In this document: piece by piece, positions 24,339-36,382 of the stretch | How positions within the stretch are numbered: position 1 is the first letter of the stretch | Layout: each line of letters starts with the position of its first letter | DNA from: Molossus alvarezi | Taxonomy: Eukaryota > Chordata > Mammalia > Chiroptera > Molossidae | DNA: 64,000 nucleotides | Direction of reading: 5' to 3' | NCBI GenBank assembly: GCA_037176705.1 | Contig: CM073895.1 | Coordinates: 106,466,551-106,530,550 of the forward strand | Position numbers and translations under genes: made by a program | The notes under the pieces: generated by a model | Seen by the model: the letters and a program-made list of their open reading frames with translations, nothing else | Told to the model about the DNA's origin: nothing | Databases searched by the model: none

Positions 24339-25357
24339 CATGCAAGGAGTAAATCCATGAATTGGAAGACACTGACAATACCAAGGGTTTTTCACATTGA
24401 ACATCTCTGTGAATGAGAACAAGAGGAGTTTTTTAGAGAAAATGCACTTGTGCAGTGGACCTGGGTATCCATTTCAATTACTTACACACTAACTATGCCA
24501 GGTGTGCAGGGCATACTTTACATTGGAGTGTCAAACAGTGTTGTAAGTAGATGCAGGTGTCTACCTTCTTTCCTATGTGACCAGGAAAGTCAACCTGTAC
24601 TAGTTGATGAGGCAGCCTTTCCACATACTACCTATTAGCACAGCATATGTGTTATTTGCCTGGAAGTGTCTATGAGTCAGCTTGATATCCAGCAAAGGCT
24701 GGGCTGCAGAAATCAAACACATTGTTTAGGGCAATGTTCAGGTCATGGAAATCTATACCCTATTCAGTTCTACACACATTTTTTAAAGTTGTGAACGAAT
24801 GAATCAGTGTCATTCTTGGATCCATCATACATTTCACTGTTTGTGCCGATTTCCTCAAAAAACATAAGGAGTAGATACCTGTTTTCTCCTGAGAATTCAA
24901 AGTAAACGCTTTCCATCATTGTGAAATGCTGGAATTGTACCTTGTTCATGAATGGAATCTCCCGAACCTATCTTTCTAATTCCCTGTGACCAATTCAGCC
25001 TATTTCTTGATAACTGCCAAGTACTCAATCCCCTTATTCCAGCCATTAGAACAAAAAAGGGATCAATTTAAAAGAGGGAGTGTCAGTCTTTGAACGATGG
25101 GCATGGATTCACTTGTTTCAAGACTATTTCCCCGAAGAACCTATGGGAATACACTGGCATAGTCAAAAGTGTTCATGACTGGTGTTCTTTCTGTGCAGAA
25201 TAATAGAATAACATTCAGTTCAAGAGCAGAATGGAAACCTTAATACGGTTGCAGTGTCCAATGGACAGTTTAGTGGCTCCCTGTTCAAAGAACTGTGTCC
25301 AATAGACAACCTTCTTCAAATAATATCCAAATATTGAGAAAAAGATTCTAGGGCTAT

Positions 25358-25374
25358 ACCCGCTTCACACGAAA
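25358..25374 (-). promoter_or_regulatory. CENP-B box, M10
   Basis: The 17-bp site is identical to that of M1, with all nine bases intact. The next box downstream is 8,076 bp away because SINE and L1 copy 2 intervene. Confidence 0.78.
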
Positions 25375-26096
25375 TGGAACCACCACTGTTGTACTGTTTT
25401 TCATATTACGTGTTCTTAGTACAGTTGTGGAAAGTATTGATTTAAGGAAATGTGGCTACCTGACTCTTGATAGGTCCTTAGATATACTTTTCACTCTAGT
25501 TTGATTGTAGGAGAGTGTATACAAACCAAACCTTTCCCAAATGAACTGTGTGAGAACTCTTCACTTCAGTGGCACCAAAGTCACTTACATAAAGCCTAGA
25601 GCGTGAGGATCCTCAAAGCATATGTTGTTTTGGTTAAGTGTTTAAGAAATGTCAATTTGTAAAGGTGGAATCACACTGAAACTTCGCAGTGTAAGTTTCT
25701 TTCCCTTGTTTCAGACAAAGAGACACAAGACTTGCTGGTGCAGTCTTGGATATACTGAACTATGGGCAAAACTCTGTGAGAGCCAGGGGCCACATTCACT
25801 CAGTGGCATGTTTTTCCCTGGGAAGTTAAGTACCTTTGCAGGGAAAGTGTGAACAAACATGTTCTAGTCAAACAACTGTTGGAATGAATGAATATTTCCA
25901 TTTGGGTTAAGGGAATGCACAGATCTTGAGTAACATGAACACTTTAACGTACATTCTCCTCGTTTTATAGGGAGATCCAGTCATATCATGGAAAGAACAA
26001 CTAGGACAGAGCACACTTATGTGTAGAATCAAAAGTTATCCCTTTTTGTGTTCTGTGTTGTTCATGGTTTCAAAGATTGGATCGTATTGTAGCCCA

Positions 26097-26349
26097 TTTT
26101 TTTTTTTTATCCTCACCTGAGGATATTTTTCCATTTTTTGTACAGATAGAGTGGGAGGGAGAGAGAGGAAGGGAGAGAGAGAGAGAAACATCGACGTGAA
26201 GGGACACATCGAGTGGCTGCCACCCGCACGACCAACCAGGGCCGGGGACAAACAGCAACCGAAGTACATACCCTTAGCGGGATCCAAACCCGGGTCTCTC
26301 CGGACCGCAGGCCGACGCTCTAACCGCTGAGCCAAACTGGCCAGGGCTC
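26097..26349 (-). mobile_element. VES-like SINE, copy 2
   Basis: This copy has the same insertion site, orientation and length as SINE copy 1, with a 12-base T run on the plus strand. It has gccaaactggcc at its head, as in copies 1 and 3. Copies 4-6 have gccaaaccggcc, which fits the VES family head better and is probably the older state. Confidence 0.9.
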
Positions 26350-26559
26350 AAGCCCATTTTTGAAGGCGATACTTGGAAAAACTTTGGTTTCTGCTGTAGC
26401 AGTTGGTTTCACATGATTCTTACTCAGAACAGTGAACCAACGTATGGCCTAGACTGAATCAATGGTAAGATTGATAACTACTGGTGTCACACATGTGCAT
26501 TCCTGAAGCAGTGAAACTGAACACATCTAAGGTGATGTAGTTGAAACATTGGTTGTCTC

Positions 26560-27379
26560 GAATGACCGAAAAATGGCGGCGGAGTGAACGGAGCTACACA
26601 TACCGTCTCCCAGAACCAAACTGGTATTACAACTCTAACACAGACAAATCGACAGGAAAAACCAACAGAAAAGCAGTTTGGAGGACCATACAACGAGGGA
26701 CACTGACTCCATCCCGGTAGGCTTGCGAAGGCGCGAGACGGGGCTGGGAGCCCACGGTCGGCAGCTCGGCAGCGGCCTTCGCTGGGAGCAGCGCCCTCGG
26801 GTTACACTCCCAGTCGGCTCCACAGCGCAGCCGGGACAGAGGCTAAAACAGCCACAGCCACTCACCTTGGGCTCCGGCAGAGGGAGGGCAGACTGGACTG
26901 GAGCTGTGTCGGGACACTCGGGGTTTGGAGGGCGCTCGGAGCTTTGGCTGAGTGCAGCCACTCAGGACAGTGGCCACATTGCTCCTTCCCAGGGCTCTGA
27001 GGAGAGGCAGCAGCCCCTCCCTCGGAGATCCAACCCCACCCTGTGGGCCATTGAAGTGCTAATTGAGGCTCACTAACAACTAACATCTGCCCCACCCTCG
27101 TGAAAGCCCCTTGACTGAGCACCAGACGGAGTTTTTCAATCAACTGACAACCCAAAACTCATCAATTGACCTAGACTGCTAGCTCCAGGCAAAAAGCTAG
27201 AGGATAACAGTACGTTTCCTGGGCTGGCAACTTTAACCAGGAAAGTAAGACTTGACAGTGGTGTTCAACGTGGGTCCTCCCTCGCTCATCTAAACACAGG
27301 AGAGGGAGCCACAAACAGCAGAACACCAACACCCACAGGGAGAACTTGACAGGCTCCAAAGCCCACAGTGATAGCCAAA
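26560..27379 (+). promoter_or_regulatory. L1 5' UTR / internal promoter, copy 2
   Basis: This 820-bp CpG-rich leader has the YY1-like aaaatggcggc at 26570-26580. It is indistinguishable by eye from copy 1. Confidence 0.8.
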
Positions 27380-28261
27380 ATGGTGAAACACAGAAACAGA
27401 AGTCAAATGAAAGAGCAAGACACCTCCACCGAAGATGAGATCAATGTGGAGCAATTAGGCATGTTAACAGAGCTAGAATTCAGAGCCATGATCTTGAGGA
27501 AGTTGAACAGCATGAGTAAGGACATAGAGACACTGAAAATAAGCCAAATGGAAATTAAAAACCAACAAGAAGAGATAAAAAATGACATATCCGAAATGAA
27601 AAACACATTGGAAGGTTTAAAAAGCAGAGTAGGGGAAGCTGAGGACCGGATCAGTGAATTAGAAGACAGGGTAGAAAAAATCAACCAATCAGAAAAACAA
27701 AAGGAAAAAACTATTAAAAAACAGGAAGACAGCTTAAGAGAACTATGGGACAACTGGAAACGGAATAATGTTCGCATCATAGGAGTCCCCGAAGAAGAAG
27801 AAAATGAGCAAGGGATAGAGAATATATTCAAAAAAATAGTGAGAGAAAACTTCCCTAATTTGGTGAAGGAAGAAGGCATTCATGTCCAAGAAGCACAGAG
27901 AGTCCCAAGTAAGAAGAACCCAAACAGGTCCACACCAAGACACATAGTAATTAAAATGCCACAAATTAAAGACAAAGAGAGAATCCTAAAAGCAGCAAGA
28001 GATAAGCAACAGGTTACCTACAAAGGGAACCCCATAAGGCTCTCAGCGGACTTCTCACAAGAAACACTACAGGCCAGAAGAGAATGGCATGAAGTAATCA
28101 AAGTCATGAAAAACAAGAATCTGAATCCAAGACTACTCTACCCAGCAAGGCTATCATTCAAAATAGAAGATCAAATAAAGAGCTTCCCAGACAAAAAAAG
28201 GCTAAGGGAATACATTAGCACCAAACCAGCACTGCAAGAAATGTTAAAAGGACTGCTGTAA
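27380..28261 (+). CDS. ORF1: L1 ORF1p, copy 2
   Basis: This intact 293-aa frame from ATG 27380 has the same protein sequence as copy 1 (Q at residue 195), with the coiled coil, the RRM-like NVRIIGVPE and the C-terminal domain all present. Confidence 0.93.
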   Translation: MVKHRNRSQMKEQDTSTEDEINVEQLGMLTELEFRAMILRKLNSMSKDIETLKISQMEIKNQQEEIKNDISEMKNTLEGLKSRVGEAEDRISELEDRVEKINQSEKQKEKTIKKQEDSLRELWDNWKRNNVRIIGVPEEEENEQGIENIFKKIVRENFPNLVKEEGIHVQEAQRVPSKKNPNRSTPRHIVIKMPQIKDKERILKAARDKQQVTYKGNPIRLSADFSQETLQARREWHEVIKVMKNKNLNPRLLYPARLSFKIEDQIKSFPDKKRLREYISTKPALQEMLKGLL

Positions 28262-28306
28262 TTAGCAGTAGAAATGGGAAGAAAAATAAAACCACACTAA
28301 ACAAAA

Positions 28307-31300
28307 ATGGCAATAAATAAGTACATATCAATAATCACATTAAACGTAAATGGATTGAATGCTCCCATAAAGAGACACAGAGTAGCTGATTGGATAAGAA
28401 AGCATGACTCATCTATATGTTGTTTACAAGAGACCCACCTCTCAACAAAAGACTCACATAGGTTGAAAGTGAAGGGATGGAAAAAAATTTTCCGAGCAAA
28501 TGGAAAGCAAAAAAAAGCTGGGGTAGCAATTCTCATATCTGATAAAATAGATTTCAAAATGAAGACCATAACTAGAGACAAAGACGGCCACTACATAATC
28601 TTGAAAGGATCTATCCAACAGGAAGATATAACCTTGATAAACATATATGCACCCAATATAGGAGCACCAAAATATATTAAAAATCTTCTGGAGGACTTCC
28701 AAGGAGAAATCGACAATAATACAATCATAGCAGGGGACTTCAACACCCCGTTGACAGCACTGGATAGATCCTCTAGGCAAAAAATTAGCAAGGAAACAGA
28801 GACTCTAAATGAAGCACTAGACCAAATGGATTTAATAGATATCTACAGAGAATTACACCCCAAAACTACAGAATATACATTCTTCTCAAGTGCACATGGG
28901 ACATTCTCAAAGATAGACCACATGATAGGACACAAACTAAATCTCTACAAGTTCAAGAAGATTGAAATCATATCAAGCATCTTCTCAGATCACAATGGCA
29001 TGAAACTAGAAATCAATTGCAACAAGAACATGCAAAGACATTTCAACACATGGAGGCTAAATAGCATGTTATTAAACAATGAATGGGTCACCGAGGAGAT
29101 CAAGGAAGAAATTAAAAACTTCCTGGAAACCAATGAAAATGAACACACAACAACACAAAATCTATGGGATGCAGCGAAAGCAGTTCTGAGAGGGAAGTTC
29201 ATAGCACTACAGGCCTACCTCAAAAAACAAGAAAAATTTCTAATTGACTGTCTAACCTCACAACTTAAAGAATTAGAAAGCAAACAAAAAGAAAACCCCA
29301 GAGCAAGTAGAAGGAAGGAAATAGTAAAGATCAGAGCAGAAATAAATGACATAGAGACCAAAAAAACAATTCAAAGGATCAATGAAACAAAGAGCTGGTT
29401 TTTCGAAAAGATAAACAAGATTGATGGACCCTTAGCTAGACTCACCAAGAAACAAAGAGAGAGAACCCAAATATACAAAATCAGAAATGAAAGAGGAGAA
29501 GTAACAACCAACACCACGGAAATACAAAAGATCGTTAACAACTACTATGAACAACTATATGGCAACAAATTCGACAATCTAAGCGAAATGGACAAATTTC
29601 TAGAAACACACAGTCTCCCAAAACTATTCCCGGAAGAGATAGAAAACTTGAACAGACCAATAACAACTAAGGAAATTGAAGAGGTAATCAAGACTCTCCC
29701 AGCAAACAAAAGCCCAGGCCCAGATGGTTTCACAGGGGAGTTTTACCGAACATTCCAAAAAGAACTAACACCCATTCTCCTCAAACTATTTCAAAAAATT
29801 CAAGAAGAAGGAAGACTTCCAAACACGTTCTATGAGGCCAGCATAATTCTAATTCTAAAACCGGAAAAAGACACTACGAAGAAAGAAAACTACAGGCCAA
29901 TATCCCTGATGAACTTAGACGCCAAAATCCTGAACAAAATATTAGCAAATCGGATCCAGAAATACATCAAGAAAATTATTCACCATGACCAAGTGGGATT
30001 CATTCCAGGGATGCAAGGCTGGTACAATATTCGCAAATCAATAAACGTGATACACCACATAAACAAAATGAAGAATAAAAACCACATGATCATATCAATA
30101 GATGCTGAAAAAGCATTCGACAAAATCCAGCATCCATTTCTGATAAAAACGCTCAGCAATGTAGGAATAGAGGGATCATATCTCGACATAATAAAGGCCA
30201 TATATGAAAGACCTACAGCCAACATCATACTCAATGGGCAGAAACTAAAAACATTTCCATTAAGAACAGGAACAAGACAGGGATGTCCACTTTCGCCACT
30301 CTTATTTTACATTGTACTGGAAGTCTTAGCCACAGCAATCAGACATGAAGAAAAAATTAAAGGGATCCAAATTGGAAAGGAGGAAGTGAAACTGTCATTA
30401 TTTGCAGATGACATGATATTGTACATAGAAAACCCTAAAGACTCCATCAAAAATCTATTAGACTTAATAAATGAATTTGGCAAAGTAGCAGGATACAAAA
30501 TTAACGTCAAGAAATCGACGGCATTCTTGTACATCAATGATGAACTCACAGAAAGAGAAACTGAAAAAACAATCCCATTTACCATCGCTCCAAAAAAATT
30601 ACGATACCTAGGAATAAACTTAACCAAAGAAGTAAAGGACCTATTTGCAGAAAACTACAGGTCATTGAAAAAAGAAATAGAGGAAGATATAAAAAAGTGG
30701 AAGCACATACCCTGTTCATGGATTGGAAGAATTAACATAATTAAAATGTCCATACTACCCAAAGCAATCTATAGATTCAATGCAATCCCCATCAAAATAC
30801 CAACGACATATTTCATAGAACTAGAACAAATACTTCAAAAGTTCATATGGAACCAAAAAAGACCTCGAATAGCCACAGCAATCTTGAAAAAGAAGAACAA
30901 AGTAGGTGGGATCACAATACCAGATATCAGGTTATACTACAAAGCGACTGTAACCAAAACAGCCTGGTACTGGCACAAGAACAGGCATATAGACCAGTGG
31001 AACAGAATTGAAAACCCAGAAATGGACCCAAGGCAATACGCTCAATTAATATTTGACAAAGGTGGCAAGAGCATACAGTGGAGTCAAGACAGCCTCTTTA
31101 ATAAATGGTGTTGGGAAAATTGGACAGCTACATGCAAAAAAATGAAACTAGACCATCAACTTACACCATACACCAAAATAAACTCAAAATGGATAAAAGA
31201 CTTAATTGTGACCCGTGAATCCATAAAAATTCTAGAAGAAAATGTAGGCAACAAAATTTCGGACATCATACGGAGCAGAATTTTCACTGATACATCACCT

Positions 31301-31465
31301 AAGGCAACAGAAATAAAGGAGAAAATGAACACATGGGACTACATAAAACTAAAAAGCTTCTGCACAGCAAAAGAAACAATCATCAAAATGGAAAGGCAAC
31401 CCACTGTATGGGAGAACATCATTGCCAATGATGTATCAGATAAGGGGTTAATTTCCAATATATAG
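28307..31465 (+). CDS. ORF2: L1 ORF2p, C-terminally truncated, copy 2
   Basis: The 1,052-aa frame ends at the shared TAG (31463-31465). Endonuclease and FADD reverse-transcriptase residues are intact. One residue differs from the other copies: Q462K, from a cag to aag change in the segment just before the [11 protein letters not shown] motif of the reverse transcriptase. Confidence 0.93.
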   Translation: MAINKYISIITLNVNGLNAPIKRHRVADWIRKHDSSICCLQETHLSTKDSHRLKVKGWKKIFRANGKQKKAGVAILISDKIDFKMKTITRDKDGHYIILKGSIQQEDITLINIYAPNIGAPKYIKNLLEDFQGEIDNNTIIAGDFNTPLTALDRSSRQKISKETETLNEALDQMDLIDIYRELHPKTTEYTFFSSAHGTFSKIDHMIGHKLNLYKFKKIEIISSIFSDHNGMKLEINCNKNMQRHFNTWRLNSMLLNNEWVTEEIKEEIKNFLETNENEHTTTQNLWDAAKAVLRGKFIALQAYLKKQEKFLIDCLTSQLKELESKQKENPRASRRKEIVKIRAEINDIETKKTIQRINETKSWFFEKINKIDGPLARLTKKQRERTQIYKIRNERGEVTTNTTEIQKIVNNYYEQLYGNKFDNLSEMDKFLETHSLPKLFPEEIENLNRPITTKEIEEVIKTLPANKSPGPDGFTGEFYRTFQKELTPILLKLFQKIQEEGRLPNTFYEASIILILKPEKDTTKKENYRPISLMNLDAKILNKILANRIQKYIKKIIHHDQVGFIPGMQGWYNIRKSINVIHHINKMKNKNHMIISIDAEKAFDKIQHPFLIKTLSNVGIEGSYLDIIKAIYERPTANIILNGQKLKTFPLRTGTRQGCPLSPLLFYIVLEVLATAIRHEEKIKGIQIGKEEVKLSLFADDMILYIENPKDSIKNLLDLINEFGKVAGYKINVKKSTAFLYINDELTERETEKTIPFTIAPKKLRYLGINLTKEVKDLFAENYRSLKKEIEEDIKKWKHIPCSWIGRINIIKMSILPKAIYRFNAIPIKIPTTYFIELEQILQKFIWNQKRPRIATAILKKKNKVGGITIPDIRLYYKATVTKTAWYWHKNRHIDQWNRIENPEMDPRQYAQLIFDKGGKSIQWSQDSLFNKWCWENWTATCKKMKLDHQLTPYTKINSKWIKDLIVTRESIKILEENVGNKISDIIRSRIFTDTSPKATEIKEKMNTWDYIKLKSFCTAKETIIKMERQPTVWENIIANDVSDKGLISNI

Positions 31466-32131
31466 AGAGTGCTCATACAACTCCACAAAAGGAAGACAAA
31501 GAACCCAATTAAAAAATGGGCAGAGGAGCTGAATAGACACCTCTCCAAACAGGACATACAAATGGCCAAGAGACATATGAAGAAATGCTCAACATCACTA
31601 ATCATCAGAGAGATGCAAATTAAAACAACAATGAGGTATCACCTCACACCTGTCAGAATGGCCGCCATCAACAAATCATCAAACAACAAGTGTTGGCGAG
31701 GGTGTGGAGAAAAGGGGACTCTAATACACTGCTGGTGGGAATGCAGACTGGTGCAGCCGCTATGGAAAACAATATGGTGCTACCTCAAAAAATTAAAAAT
31801 TGAACTTCCATTTGACCCAGTGATCCCACTGTTGGGAATATACCCTAAGAAGCCTGAAACACCAATCAGGAAGAATATATGTACCCCCATGTTCATAGCA
31901 GCACTATTTACAATAGCTAAGATCTGGAAACAGCCCAAGTGTCCACCAGTAGACGAATGGATAAAAAAGCTGTGGTACATATACACAATGGAGTACTATG
32001 CAGCGGTAAGAAAGAAAGATCTCTTATCCTTTGAGACGATATGGAGGGACCTGGAAAGTATTATCCTAAGTGAAAGAAGCCAAGCAGAAAAAGACAAATA
32101 CCACATGATCTCACTTATATACGGAATATAA
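31466..32131 (+). pseudogene. ORF2: L1 ORF2 C-terminal remnant, copy 2
   Basis: In-frame continuation after the TAG, with the cysteine motif [18 protein letters not shown] intact and the natural stop at 32129-32131. It has no ATG near its start. Confidence 0.88.
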
Positions 32132-32397
32132 TGAAATAACAGTCTGAGGAATACAGTAAACCCAGACACATGGAAGTAGGGCACAGACTGACATCCCTCA
32201 GAAGAGGGGATGGGGGGTGGGGGGGTGGGAAGAGATAAACCACAGAACTTATATGCATGTATGCATGACCAATGGACATGGACAACTAAGCCGGGGACAG
32301 GGTGGAGGGGGGGGTGGGGGTGCCCATGGGGTAAAAAGGTAAAATATCTGTAACAAAAATAAATAAAAAAGCTGTGGTACATATACAAAAAAAAAAA
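32132..32397 (+). other. L1 3' UTR and poly(A), copy 2
   Basis: It contains two G-rich tracts, overlapping AATAAA signals, the copied 24-base ORF2 piece and an 11-base A run (32387-32397). Confidence 0.85.
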
Positions 32398-33433
32398 GAA
32401 ACATTCGTTGTCTCCATGCAAGGAGTAAATCCATGAATTGGAAGACACTGACAATACCAAGGGTTTTTCACATTGAACATCTCTGTGAATGAGAACAAGA
32501 GGAGTGTTCTAGAGAAAATGCACTTGTGCAGTGGACCTGGGTATCCATTTCAATTACGTACACACTAACTATGCCCTGTGTGCAGGGCATACTTTACATT
32601 GGAGTGTCAAACAGTGTTGTAAGTAGATGCAGGTGTCTACCTTCTTTCCTATGTGACCAGGAAAGTCAACCTGTACTAGTTGATGAGGCAGCCTTTCCAC
32701 ATACTACCTATTAGCCCAGCATATGTGTTATTTGCCTGGAAGTGTCTATGAGTCAGCTTGATATCCAGCAAAGGCTGGGCTGCAGAAATCAAACACATTG
32801 TTTAGGGCAATGTTCAGGTCATGGAAATCTATACCCTATTCAGTTCTACACACATTTTTTAAAGTTGTGAACGAATGAATCAGTGTCATTCTTGGATCCA
32901 TCATACATTTCACTGTTTGTACCGATTTCCTCAAAAAACATAAGGAGTAGATACCTGTTTTCTCCTGAGAATTCAAAGTAAACGCTTTCCATCATTGTGA
33001 AATGCTGGAATTGTACCTTGTTCATGAATGGAATCTCCCGAACCTATCTTTCTAATTCCCTGTGACCAATTCAGCCTATTTCTTGATAACTGCCAAGTAC
33101 TCAATCCCCTTATTCCAGCCATTAGAACAAAAAAGGGATCAATTTAAAAGAGGGAGTGTCAGTCTTTGAACAATGGTCATGGATTCACTTGTTTCAAGAC
33201 TATTTCCCCGAAGAACCTATGGGAATACACTGGCATAGTCAAAAGTGTTCATGACTGGTGTTCTTTCTGTGCAGAATAATAGAATAACATTCAGTTCAAG
33301 AGCAGAATGGAAACCTTAATACGGTTGCAGTGTCCAATGGACAGTTTAGTGGCTCCCTGTTCAAAGAACTGTGTCCAATAGACAACCTTCTTCAAATAAT
33401 ATCCAAATATTGAGAAAAAGATTCTAGGGCTAT

Positions 33434-33450
33434 ACCCGCTTCACACGAAA
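33434..33450 (-). promoter_or_regulatory. CENP-B box, M11
   Basis: The 17-bp site is identical to that of M1 and intact. Boxes in the compound region are 8,076-8,078 bp apart instead of 1,959-1,960. Confidence 0.78.
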
Positions 33451-34172
33451 TGGAACCACCACTGTTGTACTGTTTTTCATATTACGTGTTCTTAGTACAG
33501 TTGTGGAAAGTATTGATTTAAGGAAATGTGGCTACCTGACTCTTGATAGGTCCTTAGATATACTTTTCACTCTAGTTTGATTGTAGGAGAGTGTATACAA
33601 ACCAAACCTTTTCCAAATGAACTGTGTGAGAACTCTTCACTTCAGTGGCACCAAAGTCACTTCCATAAAGCCTAGAGCGTGAGGATCCTCAAAGCATATG
33701 TTGTTTTGGTTAAGTGTTTAAGAAATGTCAATTTGTAAAGGTGGAATCACACTGAAACTTCGCAGTGTAAGTTTCTTTCCCTTGTTTCAGACAAAGAGAC
33801 ACAAGACTTGCTGGTGCAGTCTTGGATATACTGAACTATGGGCAAAACTCTGTGAGAGCCAGGGGCCACATTCACTCAGTGGCATGTTTTTCCCTGGGAA
33901 GTTAAGTACCTTTGCAGGGAAAGTGTGAACAAACATGTTCTAGTCAAACAACTGTTGGAATGAATGAATATTTCCATTTGGGTTAAGGGAATGCACAGAT
34001 CTTGAGTAACATGAACACTTTAACGTACATTCTCCTCGTTTTATAGGGAGATCCAGTCATATCATGGAAAGAACAACTAGGACAGAGCACACTTATGTGT
34101 AGAATCAAAAGTTATCCCTTTTTGTGTTCTGTGTTGTTCATGGTTTCAAAGATTGGATCGTATTGTAGCCCA

Positions 34173-34425
34173 TTTTTTTTTTTTATCCTCACCTGAGGAT
34201 ATTTTTCCATTTTTTGTACAGATAGAGTGGGAGGGAGAGAGAGGAAGGGAGAGAGAGAGAGAAACATCGACGTGAAGGGACACATCGAGTGGCTGCCACC
34301 CGCACGACCAACCAGGGCCGGGGACAAACAGCAACCGAAGTACATACCCTTAGCGGGATCCAAACCCGGGTCTCTCCGGACCGCAGGCCGACGCTCTAAC
34401 CGCTGAGCCAAACTGGCCAGGGCTC
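34173..34425 (-). mobile_element. VES-like SINE, copy 3
   Basis: Same site and orientation as copy 1, with a 12-base T run and the gccaaactggcc head. Confidence 0.9.
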
Positions 34426-34635
34426 AAGCCCATTTTTGAAGGCGATACTTGGAAAAACTTTGGTTTCTGCTGTAGCAGTTGGTTTCACATGATTCTTACT
34501 CAGAACAGTGAACCAACGTATGGCCTAGACTGAATCAATGGTAAGATTGATAACTACTGGTGTCACACATGTGCATTCCTGAAGCAGTGAAACTGAACAC
34601 ATCTAAAGTGATGTAGTTGAAACATTGGTTGTCTC

Positions 34636-35455
34636 GAATGACCGAAAAATGGCGGCGGAGTGAACGGAGCTACACATACCGTCTCCCAGAACCAAACTGG
34701 TATTACAACTCTAACACAGACAAATCGACAGGAAAAACCAACAGAAAAGCAGTTTGGAGGACCATACAACGAGAGACACTGACTCCATCCCGGTAGGCTT
34801 GCGAAGGCGCGAGACGGGGCTGGGAGCCCACGGTCGGCAGCTCGGCAGCGGCCTTCGCTGGGAGCAGCGCCCTCGGGTTACACTCCCAGTCGGCTCCACA
34901 GCGCAGCCGGGACAGAGGCTAAAACAGCCACAGCCACTCACCTTGGGCTCCCGCAGAGGGAGGGCAGACTGGACTGGAGCTGTGTCGGGACACTCGGGGT
35001 TTGGAGGGCGCTCGGAGCTTTGGCTGAGTGCAGCCACTCAGGACAGTGGCCACATTGCTCCTTCCCAGGGCTCTGAGGAGAGGCAGCAGCCCCTCCCTCG
35101 GAGATCCAACCCCACCCTGTGGGCCATTGAAGTGCTAATTGAGGCTCACTAACAACTAACATCTGCCCCACCCTCGTGAAAGCCCCTTGACTGAGCACCA
35201 GACGGAGTTTTTCAATCAACTGACAACCCAAAACTCATCAATTGACCTAGACTGCTAGCTCCAGGCAAAAAGCTAGAGGATAACAGTACGTTTCCTGGGC
35301 TGGCAACTTTAACCAGGAAAGTAAGACTTGACAGTGGTGTTCAACGTGGGTCCTCCCTCGCTCATCTAAACACAGGAGAGGGAGCCACAAACAGCAGAAC
35401 ACCAACACCCACAGGGAGAACTTGACAGGCTCCAAAGCCCACAGTGATAGCCAAA
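34636..35455 (+). promoter_or_regulatory. L1 5' UTR / internal promoter, copy 3
   Basis: This 820-bp leader has the YY1-like aaaatggcggc at 34646-34656. The two base differences noted for the element lie within it. Confidence 0.8.
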
Positions 35456-36337
35456 ATGGTGAAACACAGAAACAGAAGTCAAATGAAAGAGCAAGACACC
35501 TCCACCGAAGATGAGATCAATGTGGAGCAATTAGGCATGTTAACAGAGCTAGAATTCAGAGCCATGATCTTGAGGAAGTTGAACAGCATGAGTAAGGACA
35601 TAGAGACACTGAAAATAAGCCAAATGGAAATTAAAAACCAACAAGAAGAGATAAAAAATGACATATCCGAAATGAAAAACACATTGGAAGGTTTAAAAAG
35701 CAGAGTAGGGGAAGCTGAGGACCGGATCAGTGAATTAGAAGACAGGGTAGAAAAAATCAACCAATCAGAAAAACAAAAGGAAAAAACTATTAAAAAACAG
35801 GAAGACAGCTTAAGAGAACTATGGGACAACTGGAAACGGAATAATGTTCGCATCATAGGAGTCCCCGAAGAAGAAGAAAATGAGCAAGGGATAGAGAATA
35901 TATTCAAAAAAATAGTGAGAGAAAACTTCCCTAATTTGGTGAAGGAAGAAGGCATTCATGTCCAAGAAGCACAGAGAGTCCCAAGTAAGAAGAACCCAAA
36001 CAGGTCCACACCAAGACACATAGTAATTAAAATGCCACAAATTAAAGACAAAGAGAGAATCCTAAAAGCAGCAAGAGATAAGCAACAGGTTACCTACAAA
36101 GGGAACCCCATAAGGCTCTCAGCGGACTTCTCACAAGAAACACTACAGGCCAGAAGAGAATGGCATGAAGTAATCAAAGTCATGAAAAACAAGAATCTGA
36201 ATCCAAGACTACTCTACCCAGCAAGGCTATCATTCAAAATAGAAGATCAAATAAAGAGCTTCCCAGACAAAAAAAGGCTAAGGGAATACATTAGCACCAA
36301 ACCAGCACTGCAAGAAATGTTAAAAGGACTGCTGTAA
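35456..36337 (+). CDS. ORF1: L1 ORF1p, copy 3
   Basis: Intact 293-aa frame with the same protein as copies 1 and 2 (Q195). Confidence 0.93.
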   Translation: MVKHRNRSQMKEQDTSTEDEINVEQLGMLTELEFRAMILRKLNSMSKDIETLKISQMEIKNQQEEIKNDISEMKNTLEGLKSRVGEAEDRISELEDRVEKINQSEKQKEKTIKKQEDSLRELWDNWKRNNVRIIGVPEEEENEQGIENIFKKIVRENFPNLVKEEGIHVQEAQRVPSKKNPNRSTPRHIVIKMPQIKDKERILKAARDKQQVTYKGNPIRLSADFSQETLQARREWHEVIKVMKNKNLNPRLLYPARLSFKIEDQIKSFPDKKRLREYISTKPALQEMLKGLL

Positions 36338-36382
36338 TTAGCAGTAGAAATGGGAAGAAAAATAAAACCACACTAAACAAAA

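Larger units (their letters stand above)
24339..26559 (+). repeat. Chimeric satellite monomer M10 with SINE, 5' flank of L1 copy 2
   Basis: This 2,221-bp unit is one monomer plus the SINE and its duplicated target. Up to at least 25101 it has M2-specific variants; from 25534 it has those of the L1-bearing monomers (gtgtgagaac, cacttacataaag). It is therefore a junction between simple and compound arrays. It ends with the left target-site duplication of L1 copy 2 (26543-26559). Confidence 0.92.
26560..32397 (+). mobile_element. LINE-1 retrotransposon, full length, copy 2
   Basis: This 5,838-bp element is nearly identical to copy 1, with left and right duplications at 26543-26559 and 32398-32414. 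It shares with copy 1 the 5' UTR variant ctccggcag (ctcccgcag in copies 3-6). Its 3' UTR has one more A in gtaaaaaggt than copy 1, and tgcccatgggg where copies 1, 3 and 5 have tgccaatgggg. Confidence 0.97.
32415..34635 (+). repeat. Satellite monomer M11 with SINE (compound unit)
   Basis: This 2,221-bp monomer with SINE lies between L1 copies 2 and 3. It carries the compound-unit variants gccctgtgtgcag, tagcccagc and cttttccaaatg. It differs from M10 and M12-M14 by cacttccataaag. The left L1 duplication is its last 17 bases. Confidence 0.93.

Noticed and set aside
6704..26559. CRISPR-like regular repetition
   Set aside because: The period is about 1.96 kb with contiguous monomers and no short direct repeats or unique spacers, in a mammalian genome.
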